NCBI GenBank assembly: GCA_021738065.1 | Contig: JAIPCT010000016.1 | Span: 1 to 50,873 of the forward strand | Direction: 5' to 3' | Length of the DNA stretch: 50,873 nucleotides | Source: Burkholderiaceae bacterium | GTDB lineage: Bacteria; Pseudomonadota; Gammaproteobacteria; Burkholderiales; Rhodocyclaceae | In this document: in pieces, positions 1 through 9,465 of the stretch | Numbering within the stretch: position 1 is the first letter of the stretch | How the letters are laid out: every line of letters begins with the position of its first letter | Notes under the pieces: model-generated | Database searches by the model: none | The model's input: the letters and a program-made list of their open reading frames with translations, nothing else | Told to the model about the DNA's origin: nothing | Made by a program: the position numbers and the translations under genes

Positions 1-1083
1 CTTGATGCCGGGGTTCCAGAAGGGTTGCAGCATCAGGCCCTGCGCGCCGGGCGGTACGGTGGCGATCAGTTCGTCGAACAGGCTTTCGGCCGAGACGCCC
101 TGCTCTTTCGCTTGAATCTGTTCGTGCAGGCCAAACTGTTCCTTGAACCAGTTCACCATCCAGAAGCCGCGCGTGATCTGGATCTCGGTGTTGTAGTGGC
201 CGGGAATCGCCGCCTGATAGGGCGGGATGAAGCGCGTGGCTTCGAGGTATTTCGGCGTGGTGGTGTTGATGGTCGCCGCCGTGCCGTAGGACAGGCAGGC
301 AATCTCCGGCGTCAGGCAGCCGGCGCCGATGACTTCGCAGGCCTTGTCGGCGGCGCCGGCGATCAGCGGCAGGCCTTCCGGGATGCCGGTGTCGCGCGCG
401 GCGGCGGCGCTCACCGTGCCGATCGGCGTGCCGCCCGGCACCAGCTCGGGCAGCATCTCGCGCGTGATCGGCAGCGCCTGCCATTTCCAGTCGAAGGCCG
501 GCGCCCAGCAGCCCTGCTTGTAGTCGAAGGGAATGTAGCCGACCTGGCTGCCGACCGAATCGACGAAGCGGCCGGTGAAGCGATGGTTGAGATAGCCCGA
601 GAGCAGCAGGTATTTGTCGGTGCGCGCCCAGATTTCGGGCTGGTGCTCGGCGATCCAGCAGGCTTCGGCTTCGTGGCCGAAGAATTTGATGGTGTCGCTC
701 ATGCCGATGGCACGGAAGGCGGCATTCCACCACCACGGCAGCTTCGGCTTGGCGTCGGCGCGACGCTGATCGAGCCAGATGATGGCCGGACGCAGCGGCT
801 GGCCGTCTTTGTCGAGATTGATCATCGTCGCCCGTTGCGTGGTGATGACCAGGCCGCGTATCGCCGCCTTCGGCACCTGCGTGTTGCTCCACAACTGTTG
901 ACAGGCCTGGCACAGGGCGCGCCAGAATTCCTCGGGATCGTTTTCGACCCAGCCGGGCTGCGGCGACTGGTAGCTGTCGATCATCACCTGCGACTTGGCC
1001 ACCAGATTGCCGCGCAGATCGAAAAGCAGCGCGCGTACGCTCTGAGTGCCGTTGTCGATGGCCAGCAGGTAATCGTCGCTCAT
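1..1083 (-). CDS. FGGY-family carbohydrate kinase (partial, C-terminus off the left edge)
   Basis: Predicted cytoplasmic kinase that phosphorylates a sugar or polyol with ATP. Only the N-terminal 361 codons are present and the frame is open to the window edge; FGGY kinases are usually about 500 residues. The ATG at 1081-1083 is followed by DNGTQSVRALLFD from residue 10, the phosphate-binding start of the FGGY N domain, and further on by AGAADKACEVIGAG. The last residues seen are GLMLQPFWNPGIK. It begins 5 bases after the stop codon of the glycerol-3-phosphate dehydrogenase, so the two are almost certainly co-transcribed. The substrate cannot be told from the sequence; the neighbours suggest glycerol, dihydroxyacetone or a related polyol, which is inference only. 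Confidence 0.9.
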   Translation of the reverse strand, partial: MSDDYLLAIDNGTQSVRALLFDLRGNLVAKSQVMIDSYQSPQPGWVENDPEEFWRALCQACQQLWSNTQVPKAAIRGLVITTQRATMINLDKDGQPLRPAIIWLDQRRADAKPKLPWWWNAAFRAIGMSDTIKFFGHEAEACWIAEHQPEIWARTDKYLLLSGYLNHRFTGRFVDSVGSQVGYIPFDYKQGCWAPAFDWKWQALPITREMLPELVPGGTPIGTVSAAAARDTGIPEGLPLIAGAADKACEVIGAGCLTPEIACLSYGTAATINTTTPKYLEATRFIPPYQAAIPGHYNTEIQITRGFWMVNWFKEQFGLHEQIQAKEQGVSAESLFDELIATVPPGAQGLMLQPFWNPGIK

Positions 1084-1088
1084 CTCGG

Positions 1089-2699
1089 TCAGGGCCTCAG
1101 GTAGGCATGCCAGTCGGGAATCTCCGCCGGCGGCGGCAGGCTGTAATGTGCCGCTATGATTTTCAGGTAGCGTTCCAGTTCCTGCTGCCAGCGCGCATCG
1201 TCCCAGCCCAGCGCCGGCTGGCACAGGCTACGGATGCGCGGCTCGTGGTCCAGCCCGCCGCGTGGCAGCAGGATGCCGAGCCGCGTGCGGCGCAGCAGCA
1301 GGTCGTCGAGATGGACGACGGCTTCGTTGGTCGCGGCGACGTTGAGTTCCAGCCAGAGCGTGTGGGTGCCGGGAATCGCCCCCCTGTCCTCGGCCGTGGC
1401 ATCGCAGCACAGCTGACCGGCGCTGGCGCCGTAGCGCGCGGCCAGCCGATGGCGCACCACCGCCGGCCAGCGCGGATTGATCGTTGAGGCGGGCGCAAAA
1501 ATGGCGGCATCGCTGCGATGAAAGGGCTTGCCGGCATGGGGCGCCGCCAGCGCCAGGGGGTCCTGCGCCATGAGGCGGAAAGTGGTCAGCTTGCCGCTGG
1601 TGAGCGTGACCATGCCCATTTCATCGAGCACAACATGATCGCGCCCGGCGCTCGACGGATCGCCGCCGCCTTCATCGACCACCGGGCGCACGCCGGCGTA
1701 GCAGGCGGCGACATCGGCGGGGCCGAGATTCAGCCCGGGAAACTGGTCGTTCACGGCGGCCAGCAGGTAGGCCACTTCCGCGCCGGTGATGGAGGCTTCG
1801 CGATCCGGGTCGGCGTGATGGTCGAGGTCGGTGGTGCCGATCAGCGTCGCGCCTTCCCAGGGATAGAAGAACACCGGCCGGCCGTCGCGCGGGTGCATCA
1901 GGCTGATCGCCTGCGCCACCGGCAGGCGCCAGAACGGAACCATCAGGTGGCTGCCGCGCAGGGGCCGCAGCATCGGCTTGCCGCCGACTTGCGCGCGCAG
2001 CTGGTCGGCCCAGACGCCGGTGGCGTTGATCACGGCGCGCGCCTTGATGGTGTAGCTCACGCCGCTTGCCACATCTTCCACGGTCATGCCGACGACCCGC
2101 TTGCCATCAAGCACGGGTGAGCGCGCCGCGACGTAGTTCAGCGCGACGCCGCCATCGGCTTCGGCTTCCGCCAGCACGCGCCAGACCAGGCGCGCGTCGT
2201 CTGTCTTGGCGTCCATGAATACCGTCGCCCCTTTCAATCCGGGCGGCGCCAGGCCGGGCGCCATCATGCGCGCGCCTTCGGCGTCGTAATACACCCGGCT
2301 GCTGTGCCCGGCCATCATGTCGTAGATCGTCAGGCCGAGCTGGAACAGGCGCCGCCCCGGCTTGCGCCCGGTGCAATCGGCGAACAGGAAGCTTTGCGGC
2401 TCGATGAACTCGGGTGCCTCGCGCATCAGGCGCTGGCGCTCGCGCACCGAGTGCAGCGTCATGCCCAACTGGCCTTCCTTGAGGTAGCGCAGGCCGCCGT
2501 GCACCAGCTTGGACGAACGGCTCGACGTGCCCCAGGCGAAGTCGTGCTGCTCGATCAGCAGGGCGCGCCAGCCCAGCCGCGCCGCTTCACGCAGCACCCC
2601 CGCCCCACTGATGCCGCCGCCGATGACCAGCAAGTCCCAGTCCTCGGCGGCCAGCCGCGCGAGCTTTTCGGCACGTTGCATGGTGGGGTCGTGATTCAT
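1089..2699 (-). CDS. glpD: Glycerol-3-phosphate dehydrogenase, FAD-dependent (GlpD family)
   Basis: Predicted to oxidise sn-glycerol 3-phosphate to dihydroxyacetone phosphate and pass electrons to the quinone pool at the inner face of the membrane. The protein is 536 residues. The FAD dinucleotide-binding motif VIGGGISGAG lies near residue 25, followed by GTSSRSSKLVHGGLRYL, which is typical of GlpD, and by GTTDLDHHADP in the middle. The ATG at 2697-2699 overlaps the upstream stop codon as ATGA, which decides the start against longer in-frame options. It lies between an alkylglycerone-phosphate-synthase-like gene and an FGGY kinase, so it may serve a specialised glycerol or glycerolipid route and need not be the main glycerol catabolic enzyme of the cell. 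Confidence 0.93.
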   Translation of the reverse strand: MNHDPTMQRAEKLARLAAEDWDLLVIGGGISGAGVLREAARLGWRALLIEQHDFAWGTSSRSSKLVHGGLRYLKEGQLGMTLHSVRERQRLMREAPEFIEPQSFLFADCTGRKPGRRLFQLGLTIYDMMAGHSSRVYYDAEGARMMAPGLAPPGLKGATVFMDAKTDDARLVWRVLAEAEADGGVALNYVAARSPVLDGKRVVGMTVEDVASGVSYTIKARAVINATGVWADQLRAQVGGKPMLRPLRGSHLMVPFWRLPVAQAISLMHPRDGRPVFFYPWEGATLIGTTDLDHHADPDREASITGAEVAYLLAAVNDQFPGLNLGPADVAACYAGVRPVVDEGGGDPSSAGRDHVVLDEMGMVTLTSGKLTTFRLMAQDPLALAAPHAGKPFHRSDAAIFAPASTINPRWPAVVRHRLAARYGASAGQLCCDATAEDRGAIPGTHTLWLELNVAATNEAVVHLDDLLLRRTRLGILLPRGGLDHEPRIRSLCQPALGWDDARWQQELERYLKIIAAHYSLPPPAEIPDWHAYLRP

Positions 2700-4330
2700 T
2701 TCGGCTCGCGATCCCAACTCAACTCGCCACCGCCGTCCTGCAGCAGCTTGCCCGGATTCATGATGCCCTTTGGATCGAAGTGGCGGCACAACTCGGCCAG
2801 CGTCGCCATGCCCAGCTGCCCTTTTTCCAGCGCCAGGTTTGGCGCGTGGTCGCGCCCCACTCCGTGCTGGTGGCTGACGGTACCGCCATGCGCGGCAATC
2901 GCTGCCGCGACGCGCGCCTTGTAGTTCTGCCAGCGTTTCAGGTTTTCTGCGAAGCCGCCGGGCGCGGTGGCCCAGACGAAGGTCGAGTAAATGCTGCTGC
3001 CCTGCGGGTACAGATGCGACAAGTGGGTGAAAGCGTGCACCTTCTGGCCGAACTCGGCGAAGGCCTCATGTGCGGCCGCCTCCATGGCATGCATGGTGTT
3101 CTTGACCTGCGGCCAGTCCACCGCAGTTTCGATGGTATCGGCCGAGTAACCGTGCTCCCACAGACTGTTGCGCAGGTAGGGGCCCTTGTAGCGGTTCTCC
3201 AGCCACTTGTTGCCCATGGCGCGACCGATGTACACGGCGCCATGACGTTTGAGCAGCCGCCTCGCCGTCGCCAGCGCCTGCCTTGCGGTGACGGCATCGG
3301 CCGTCACACCCAACATCAACATGCATTTGCCATCGGCGCAGCCGCGCCAGCCCAGATAGCGCTCCAGCCATTTGATCTGGCCGGCATGGCCGGCGAGCAG
3401 CAGATTGGTTCGCGTTTCGATGGCGTTGGACAGGCGCAGCATGGACAGCGGCAACTTCAACTGCGCCAGCGCGCGCACGGCGGCTTCGGCGCTATCCCAG
3501 TCGGGAAAAAACAAGGCGTGAAAACTTTCGTGTGCGGGCATGGGGCTGACGCGCATCGTGGCTTCGGTCAGCACGCCGAAGCGGCCTTCGGAGCCGAGCA
3601 CCAATTCACGCATATCCGGCCCGGCGCTCGACGCCGGAAAGGTCGGAATCGTCAATGTGCCCACCGGCGTTTCCAGGCGGCCGCCGGCGAACATCTGCTC
3701 GATGCGGCCATAGCGCATCGACTGCTGGCCGCTGGAACGCGTGACCACCCAGCCGCCGAGCGTGGAATATTCGAAAGACTGCGGAAAGTGGCCCAGCGTA
3801 TAACCCTGCGCCCGCAGCTGCGCTTCCAGCACCGGCCCGGTGGCACCCGCGCCAAAGGTCGCCAGTTGGCTCTTGCGATCCAGGTGCAGCAGCTGGTTCA
3901 TGCGGCCGAGGCTGATCGACAGCACCGGTCGCGGACTTTGCGGGCAATCCAGATGGCCGACCACACTGGTGCCGCCGGCGTAGGGAATCACGATCCAGTG
4001 CTGCGCCTGCGCCAGATCGAGCAGTTTGCGCACCTCGCCGCTCGACTCGGGGAAGGCGACGCCGTCGGGCACCGTCGGCAAGGCGCCAAAGCGCCGGCGT
4101 ATCCAGTCCGGGTAGCTTTCGCCCAGCGCCACCTTGAAGCGCTCGGCGGCATCGGTCGAGATCAATGCATGGGGTGGCAGGCGCGACGCCGGGATGCCGG
4201 CCAGCAGGGCATCGAGCGTGGCATCTTGGGTCGGCTGCGCCGTGCCGGCAAGCTCCGCCAGCATGGCGAGCGCCGATGCGTTCAGCTTCATCTCGGTTGC
4301 GCTATCGCCCCAGCCGTTCCAGCGTCTCAT
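2696..4330 (-). CDS. FAD-binding oxidase, alkylglycerone-phosphate-synthase-like
   Basis: 544-residue flavoprotein of the FAD_binding_4 / VAO fold. The N-terminus MRRWNGWGD and the FAD loop PYAGGTSVVGH (about residues 116-126) resemble alkyldihydroxyacetonephosphate synthase, the ether-bond-forming enzyme of ether lipid synthesis. The C-terminal HFDPKGIMNPGKL is general to the superfamily. The HHH motif of that synthase is HQH here (residues 487-489, in SHQHGVGRDH), so the chemistry may differ and an oxidase or dehydrogenase role is possible. The start ATG at 4328-4330 has GAAGGAG 8 bases upstream; a longer frame from 4357 lacks a ribosome site. Its stop codon overlaps the glpD start. Family assignment is firm, exact reaction unknown. 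Confidence 0.87.
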   Translation of the reverse strand: MRRWNGWGDSATEMKLNASALAMLAELAGTAQPTQDATLDALLAGIPASRLPPHALISTDAAERFKVALGESYPDWIRRRFGALPTVPDGVAFPESSGEVRKLLDLAQAQHWIVIPYAGGTSVVGHLDCPQSPRPVLSISLGRMNQLLHLDRKSQLATFGAGATGPVLEAQLRAQGYTLGHFPQSFEYSTLGGWVVTRSSGQQSMRYGRIEQMFAGGRLETPVGTLTIPTFPASSAGPDMRELVLGSEGRFGVLTEATMRVSPMPAHESFHALFFPDWDSAEAAVRALAQLKLPLSMLRLSNAIETRTNLLLAGHAGQIKWLERYLGWRGCADGKCMLMLGVTADAVTARQALATARRLLKRHGAVYIGRAMGNKWLENRYKGPYLRNSLWEHGYSADTIETAVDWPQVKNTMHAMEAAAHEAFAEFGQKVHAFTHLSHLYPQGSSIYSTFVWATAPGGFAENLKRWQNYKARVAAAIAAHGGTVSHQHGVGRDHAPNLALEKGQLGMATLAELCRHFDPKGIMNPGKLLQDGGGELSWDREPK

Positions 4331-4372
4331 TGCGCCTGCTCCTTCGATTTCGTGCATCGATTAGGCGAACGG

Positions 4373-4397
4373 CGCCGTGTCGCCATCGCCGAGTTTC
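4373..4397. repeat. Copy A of a short dispersed motif
   Basis: A stretch beginning CGCCGTGTCGCC and ending CGCCGAGTTT lies in the 94-base gap between the M28-like gene and the flavoprotein gene. Near-identical stretches occur at 43970-43995 and 48106-48131 in other gaps and at 12625-12649 inside a gene. Function unknown. Confidence 0.4.
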
Positions 4398-4424
4398 TAC
4401 AGTAGCCGTAGAGTCCCCGACATT

Positions 4425-5888
4425 TCAATACACCGGCCGAGTGCCGAATTTTGTCGTTTTCCAGTTGACCAGGTACTTGATCAGTTTCATCTTGAGTTTG
4501 TACAACGGAAAATCGACGGCGCCAATGGCGGATTTCGACAGGTGTTCCGTCGCCTCGACGATTCCCGCGACGGCGCCGGCCACCTTGGCCAGCCGTGGCT
4601 GATCGACCCAATCAAAATCATCTTCAGCGTTGAGCAGATAGACCGGATTCGAAATGAAATTCACCAGCGGCACGCCCGACAGATACCAGTCGCCGCCGTC
4701 GGTCGGCGGATAGGGGCCGAGTGGGCCTTCGGGCGGCAGCAGAAAGGCGCGGTCGACGCCGTTGTCCTTGAGATTGACCAGCACGGCATCGACCATTGCC
4801 TGATTGAAGGGCAGGAACACGCCCGTACCTTCGCTACGGCCACTTTCGACCAGTTCGCCCGCCTCATTCTCGACGGCTTCCTTGGCGATGTGTTCGACGG
4901 TGATCTCAAGCGCGACCTTGGGCACCACATCGACGGCATGCGTCTCGATGAAAGTTCGCGTGCCGATCGAGCCATAAAAGTGCCCAGCCGTGAATAGCAC
5001 GATGACTTTCCGGCACGGCTTCGCACCCTGCGCGAAGTGTCGCGCCAGCGCCAGGATCACCGCACAGCCCGAGGCGTCCTCGACTGGCGAGACAAAAGGC
5101 GAATCGTGATGACAATGCAGGATCACGGCTTCGTCGATCTCGCCCGGAATCTCGCCGACGATGTTGTGCGTCACCGCTGGCGCGCGTTCACCGGTCAGCG
5201 TCAGGCGCACTTTCGCCCCGTCTTCGGCCAGCTTGCGGATCTGTGCGCCGTCGTTGCGGCTGACCCAGAATCCGGGCAGAGGCTTATCGAGGATGTCTTT
5301 TTCCTTGAATCCGTACGGCGCATACATTTGATAGGAGCCGCCGGGCTGGTCCTTGAGGATGCCGATGAAACCGACCGCGCCGCGTTCGATCGCCTTGCGA
5401 TACAAGTGCCAGCCCAGACGCACCCAGGTGGCCGGGTGCTTGACGTCCTTCAGGTTGTCATCCGGATCATGCTTGCCCATGGAAAACTTGCCAATCAGCG
5501 CGACATCGAGCACGGGAAATTCGATCTCGGTCACCACCACCTTGCCGGTCCAGTCGCCGGCGTGGCTGAGCGCACCGGAGTCGGCAAACACCAGTTGCGC
5601 CTCGATTCCGGCGGCGGGCGTGAAGCGGCAGTAGGGGATCCATTGGGCATTGAAGGGCTGGAACCCGGCGCCGGCATCGATCTCCACCCGCGAGCTGTCG
5701 GGCCGATAGTGCTCGACCGGAATCGGCTCCTTGCGGACATTGGCGAGACCGAACTCGGTGAGTTTGGCAGCGAGATAGTCCTCATTCGCCAACCCGGCCG
5801 GCGAGCCGGCACGGCGGGCACCGAAGGCCGCCATCTCGCGTATCCACCCCATCATCTCGTCGCTTGAAAACGCCGCTTGCTTGTCCAC
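4425..5888 (-). CDS. M28-family metallopeptidase homologue with altered active site
   Basis: 487-residue protein with the M28 (aminopeptidase/glutamate carboxypeptidase) fold and no evident signal peptide. The metal motif HxD is present (H260, D262 in HCHHDSPF), as is the bridging aspartate (D271 in EDASG). The usual Glu-Glu pair, general base plus metal ligand, is Gly302-His303 in FTAGHFYGS. The later aspartate is Glu328 in ALEITVEH, and the last metal histidine appears to be Leu419 in YLLNAEDDFDWVD. The protein may therefore be a non-peptidase or use a different metal site. The start is GTG with GGGAGGG 6 bases upstream. It sits between the ABC exporter genes and the glycerolipid-type genes on the same strand. 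Confidence 0.85.
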   Translation of the reverse strand: MDKQAAFSSDEMMGWIREMAAFGARRAGSPAGLANEDYLAAKLTEFGLANVRKEPIPVEHYRPDSSRVEIDAGAGFQPFNAQWIPYCRFTPAAGIEAQLVFADSGALSHAGDWTGKVVVTEIEFPVLDVALIGKFSMGKHDPDDNLKDVKHPATWVRLGWHLYRKAIERGAVGFIGILKDQPGGSYQMYAPYGFKEKDILDKPLPGFWVSRNDGAQIRKLAEDGAKVRLTLTGERAPAVTHNIVGEIPGEIDEAVILHCHHDSPFVSPVEDASGCAVILALARHFAQGAKPCRKVIVLFTAGHFYGSIGTRTFIETHAVDVVPKVALEITVEHIAKEAVENEAGELVESGRSEGTGVFLPFNQAMVDAVLVNLKDNGVDRAFLLPPEGPLGPYPPTDGGDWYLSGVPLVNFISNPVYLLNAEDDFDWVDQPRLAKVAGAVAGIVEATEHLSKSAIGAVDFPLYKLKMKLIKYLVNWKTTKFGTRPVY

Positions 5889-5969
5889 TACAGGCCCTCC
5901 CGCTGGTCAGTCTGTCGAGTCGATTCTGCGGCCATCATTCATGCATGGCTCACGCTCTATTGCTCCACC

Positions 5970-7172
5970 CTATTCCGTTCGCAGCGCCTCCACCGGATCC
6001 AGTTGCGCGGCGCGCCGCGCCGGCAGCACGCCGGCAGCGAGGCCGATGGCGGCCGCCAGCGCTTCGGCCAGCAAGACGAACGACAAGGGCGTATGCACCG
6101 GCAATGCCGGCACGAAGAAGCTGATCAGTTGCGCCAGGCCCATGCCCAGCAGCAGGCCGACCAGGCCGCCGATCGCGGCAAGTGCCACGGCCTCACCGAG
6201 AAACAGGCCGAGGATGGTCTGCTGCCGCGCACCCAGCGCCTTCAGCAGGCCGATCTCGTTGGTGCGCTCGGTCACCGCGATGGTCATGATGGTGACAATG
6301 CCGACACCACCCACCAGCAGGGAAATGCCGCCCAAGGCGCCGACCGCCATGGTCAGCACGTCGAGAATGCCGCCCAGGGTCTCGAGCATTTCTTCCTGGC
6401 TGACAATGGTGACGTCCTCGCTGCCGTGGCGCGCCTTCATCACTTCCTTGACCGCCGCCACCACGCTGGCCGAGGCGATGCCCTCGGCGGCGGCGACGTT
6501 GATTTCATTGAGGCCCGCGCGATTGAACATTTCCAGCGCACGCGCCGCCGGCACGAAGGCCGTGTCGTCGAGATCAATGCCGAGAAACTGGCCTTTGGGT
6601 TCCATGATACCGATCACCCGAAAGCGCAAGCCGCCGATGAGAACTCGCGCGCCCAGCGCGTTCTCGCTGCCGAACAGTTCATTTTTCAGCTTGGGGCCGA
6701 GCACCACCTGTGCACGCGCGCTGCCGACTTCATCCGCCGGCAGAAACTGGCCGCTGCGTACCTTGCCCTTGAATACGGTGAGCATGCCCGGCCCGACGCC
6801 ATAGACGGAAACGCGCCGCAGGCGTCCATTGGCATTGACTTCGGCGTTGCCCCAAACGCTGGGCGTTACCGCAATCACATTGGGCAGGCGCGCCAGCGCC
6901 TCGGCGTCTTCCAGCGAGAGCGGCTTGGCGCTGCTCGGCAGGCCGGACATCGAGGCGCCACCGGTCTTGGTGCGCCCCGGATGGATGCCGACAACATTGG
7001 TGCCGAACTGGGTGAATTCGGCCAGCACGTAGCGGTGGATGCCCTCGCCGATCGAGGTCAGCAGGATCACCGCGGCGATGCCGACGGCGATGCCGAGCAA
7101 GGTCAAAAAACTGCGCAGGCGCTGGGCGCTGATGGCGCGCAGTGCGAGTGTCAGCGAATCCGTCAGCAGCAT
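5970..7172 (-). CDS. MacB/FtsX-type ABC transporter permease (second of two)
   Basis: 400-residue inner-membrane permease. It has one N-terminal membrane segment near residues 20-45, a large periplasmic MacB_PCD domain, and three C-terminal segments of the FtsX domain (TNEIGLLKALGA, then ILGLFLGEAVAL). It ends in the characteristic PARRAAQLDPVEALR. Together with the separate ATPase and the MacA-like adaptor upstream it should form a tripartite export machine of the MacAB/LolCDE superfamily. The ATG at 7170-7172 is preferred over GTG at 7181 because AGGTGG lies 6 bases before it. The substrate is unknown. It is separated from the sister permease by a 225-base gap that holds an inverted repeat. 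Confidence 0.93.
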   Translation of the reverse strand: MLLTDSLTLALRAISAQRLRSFLTLLGIAVGIAAVILLTSIGEGIHRYVLAEFTQFGTNVVGIHPGRTKTGGASMSGLPSSAKPLSLEDAEALARLPNVIAVTPSVWGNAEVNANGRLRRVSVYGVGPGMLTVFKGKVRSGQFLPADEVGSARAQVVLGPKLKNELFGSENALGARVLIGGLRFRVIGIMEPKGQFLGIDLDDTAFVPAARALEMFNRAGLNEINVAAAEGIASASVVAAVKEVMKARHGSEDVTIVSQEEMLETLGGILDVLTMAVGALGGISLLVGGVGIVTIMTIAVTERTNEIGLLKALGARQQTILGLFLGEAVALAAIGGLVGLLLGMGLAQLISFFVPALPVHTPLSFVLLAEALAAAIGLAAGVLPARRAAQLDPVEALRTE

Positions 7173-7250
7173 GGCGACCACCTGATCGAATTCGCAGGCG
7201 GGACAGGGTCGGCGAACAGGCCTTCCCTGTCGGGTAAACCGAAACGGCTC

Positions 7251-7379
7251 ACCACGGCGACACGGCGAACAGGGCGCGATGAAGGCTGGGCGTAAATGCT
7301 TGCGACATGGCTCGCCGGGCCGGCAAGCCGCACCCAGAAAATCAAGGCCTTTCCGCCGTGTCGCAGTGCCCGCCGTGGT
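7251..7379. repeat. Inverted repeat, member 1 of an ACCAC-CACRGMGA hairpin family
   Basis: The left arm ACCACGGCGACACGGCG (7251-7267) is the reverse complement of CGCCGTGTCG plus GCCGTGGT in the right arm (7354-7379), which carries an 8-base insertion. It fills the gap between the two permease genes. The arm has the same layout as the elements at 15939-16073 and 38930-39017, with A replaced by G or C at regular positions. Confidence 0.6.
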
Positions 7380-7397
7380 TTGATTGAGCGAATCATC

Positions 7398-8606
7398 TCA
7401 ATGCTTCATCAAGGCTTCGACCGGATCCATCCGGGCCGCGCGGCGTGCCGGCATGATGCCGAACAGCAAGCCGGTCGATAGCGCCGTCACCAGCGCGGCG
7501 ACCACCGCCCAATCCGGCGGATAGGCAGGGAACACCGGATACATCTGGCGCAGCACGAATGCGCCGAACAGGCCGAGGCCGTAGCCGGTCAGGGCGCCGA
7601 CCAGCGACAGCATGGCGGCTTCGGCCATGAAGGCATTGCGTATCGTGTCACCACGCGCGCCCAGCGCCTTGAGCAGGCCGATCTCGCCGGTGCGCTGGGT
7701 CACCGCCACCAGCATCACGTTCATCACCAGGATGCCGGCCACCGCGAGACTGATCGCGGCAATGCCGGCCACGGCGGCGGTGAGTGCGCGCAGCAGTTTG
7801 TCGAAGGTGGCGAGCACGGCATCCTGGGTGATCACCGTGACATCTTCCTCGTCGCCGTGGCGAGACTTGAGCACGCCGGCCACTTCGCGCTTGACGGCAT
7901 CGATGTGGTCGCGGCTTCTGGCCTCGATCAGAATGCGAAACAGCGTGTTGGTGTTGAACATGGCCTGGGCGATGCCGACGGGGACGAACACCACTTCATC
8001 GGTGTTCATGCCGAGGCCAGTGCCGGTCGACTTGAGGACGCCGACAATCCGCAGACGCCGGTCGCCGAGGCGGATCAGCTCGCCCACCGCCGAACCGCCG
8101 GGGAAAATTTCCTGCTGGATCTTGGCACCGATCACCGCCACCGGCGCGCCGCGGTTCCAGTCGGCAACGGGCAGAAACTGGCCCTGCGCCATCTTGAAAC
8201 TGCGAATCTCGAGATAGGTCGACGTGGTGCCGGCGACCAGCGCTTCACGCAGGCGTCCGTTCGCATTGATTTCGGAGGTGCCGGCCGCCAGCGGCGCCAC
8301 GCGCCGCACCGAGGGCAGGCGCTGCAAGGCCGCGGCATCGTCGACCGTCAGGTCGCGCGGCGTGGTGGTCACCGCATTGGCCGGGTTGAAACCGCCGGTG
8401 GCGGAACGTCCCGGCAGGACAATCACCAGATTGCTGCCCAGCGAGGAGAACTGCTCGACCACATAGCGCCGGGCACCGTCGCCCAGCGAGGTCAACACCA
8501 CCACGGCGGCGACGCCGATGGCCATGGCCAGCACCGATAGCGCGGTGCGCAAGGGATAGCCGGCCGCCGCATCGCGGGCGAAACGCAGGACATCGGCGTT
8601 GCGCAC
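7398..8606 (-). CDS. MacB/FtsX-type ABC transporter permease (first of two)
   Basis: 402-residue inner-membrane permease with an N-terminal membrane segment (ALSVLAMAIGVAAVVVLTS), a MacB_PCD periplasmic domain and three C-terminal FtsX segments, ending PARRAARMDPVEALMKH. It is clearly related to the permease at 5970-7172 but not identical, so the transporter is probably a heterodimer. The start is GTG at 8604-8606, two codons after the TAG stop of the ATPase gene and in the same frame, with AGGA 7 bases upstream, which suggests tight translational coupling. The longest gap of the set, 225 bases, follows this gene. Confidence 0.92.
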   Translation of the reverse strand: MRNADVLRFARDAAAGYPLRTALSVLAMAIGVAAVVVLTSLGDGARRYVVEQFSSLGSNLVIVLPGRSATGGFNPANAVTTTPRDLTVDDAAALQRLPSVRRVAPLAAGTSEINANGRLREALVAGTTSTYLEIRSFKMAQGQFLPVADWNRGAPVAVIGAKIQQEIFPGGSAVGELIRLGDRRLRIVGVLKSTGTGLGMNTDEVVFVPVGIAQAMFNTNTLFRILIEARSRDHIDAVKREVAGVLKSRHGDEEDVTVITQDAVLATFDKLLRALTAAVAGIAAISLAVAGILVMNVMLVAVTQRTGEIGLLKALGARGDTIRNAFMAEAAMLSLVGALTGYGLGLFGAFVLRQMYPVFPAYPPDWAVVAALVTALSTGLLFGIMPARRAARMDPVEALMKH

Positions 8607-8609
8607 GCG

Positions 8610-9311
<702 letters not shown>

Positions 9312-9360
9312 GCGCTCAATCCATCCGAACGCCGCGCAGCGGCGCAAACATTGCCACCCC

Positions 9361-9445
9361 CTTGCCCGGCAAGAGGGGCGTAGGTGGGATTTCGCAAAGC
9401 ACTGCTTTGCGCCACCGTAACCGGACTGCTGTGCAAAGCAGTCCG
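9361..9445. repeat. Three consecutive small stem-loops
   Basis: In the 154-base gap between the adaptor and ATPase genes there are three palindromes in a row: CTTGCC/GGCAAG (9361-9373), CGCAAAGCA/TGCTTTGCG (9393-9411) and CGGACTGCT/AGCAGTCCG (9422-9430 with 9437-9445). The second and third share the word GCAAAGCA. No T-run follows, so these are not typical Rho-independent terminators; RNA processing or stability elements, or remnants of a repeat, are possible. Confidence 0.5.
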
Positions 9446-9465
9446 TGGAACGGGGGGGAATGCCG

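Noticed and set aside
2780-4405. A 541-codon plus-strand frame opposite the AGPS-like gene
   Set aside because: Low-complexity Arg/His/Gln-rich shadow with no ribosome site or motif; the minus-strand gene is well supported.
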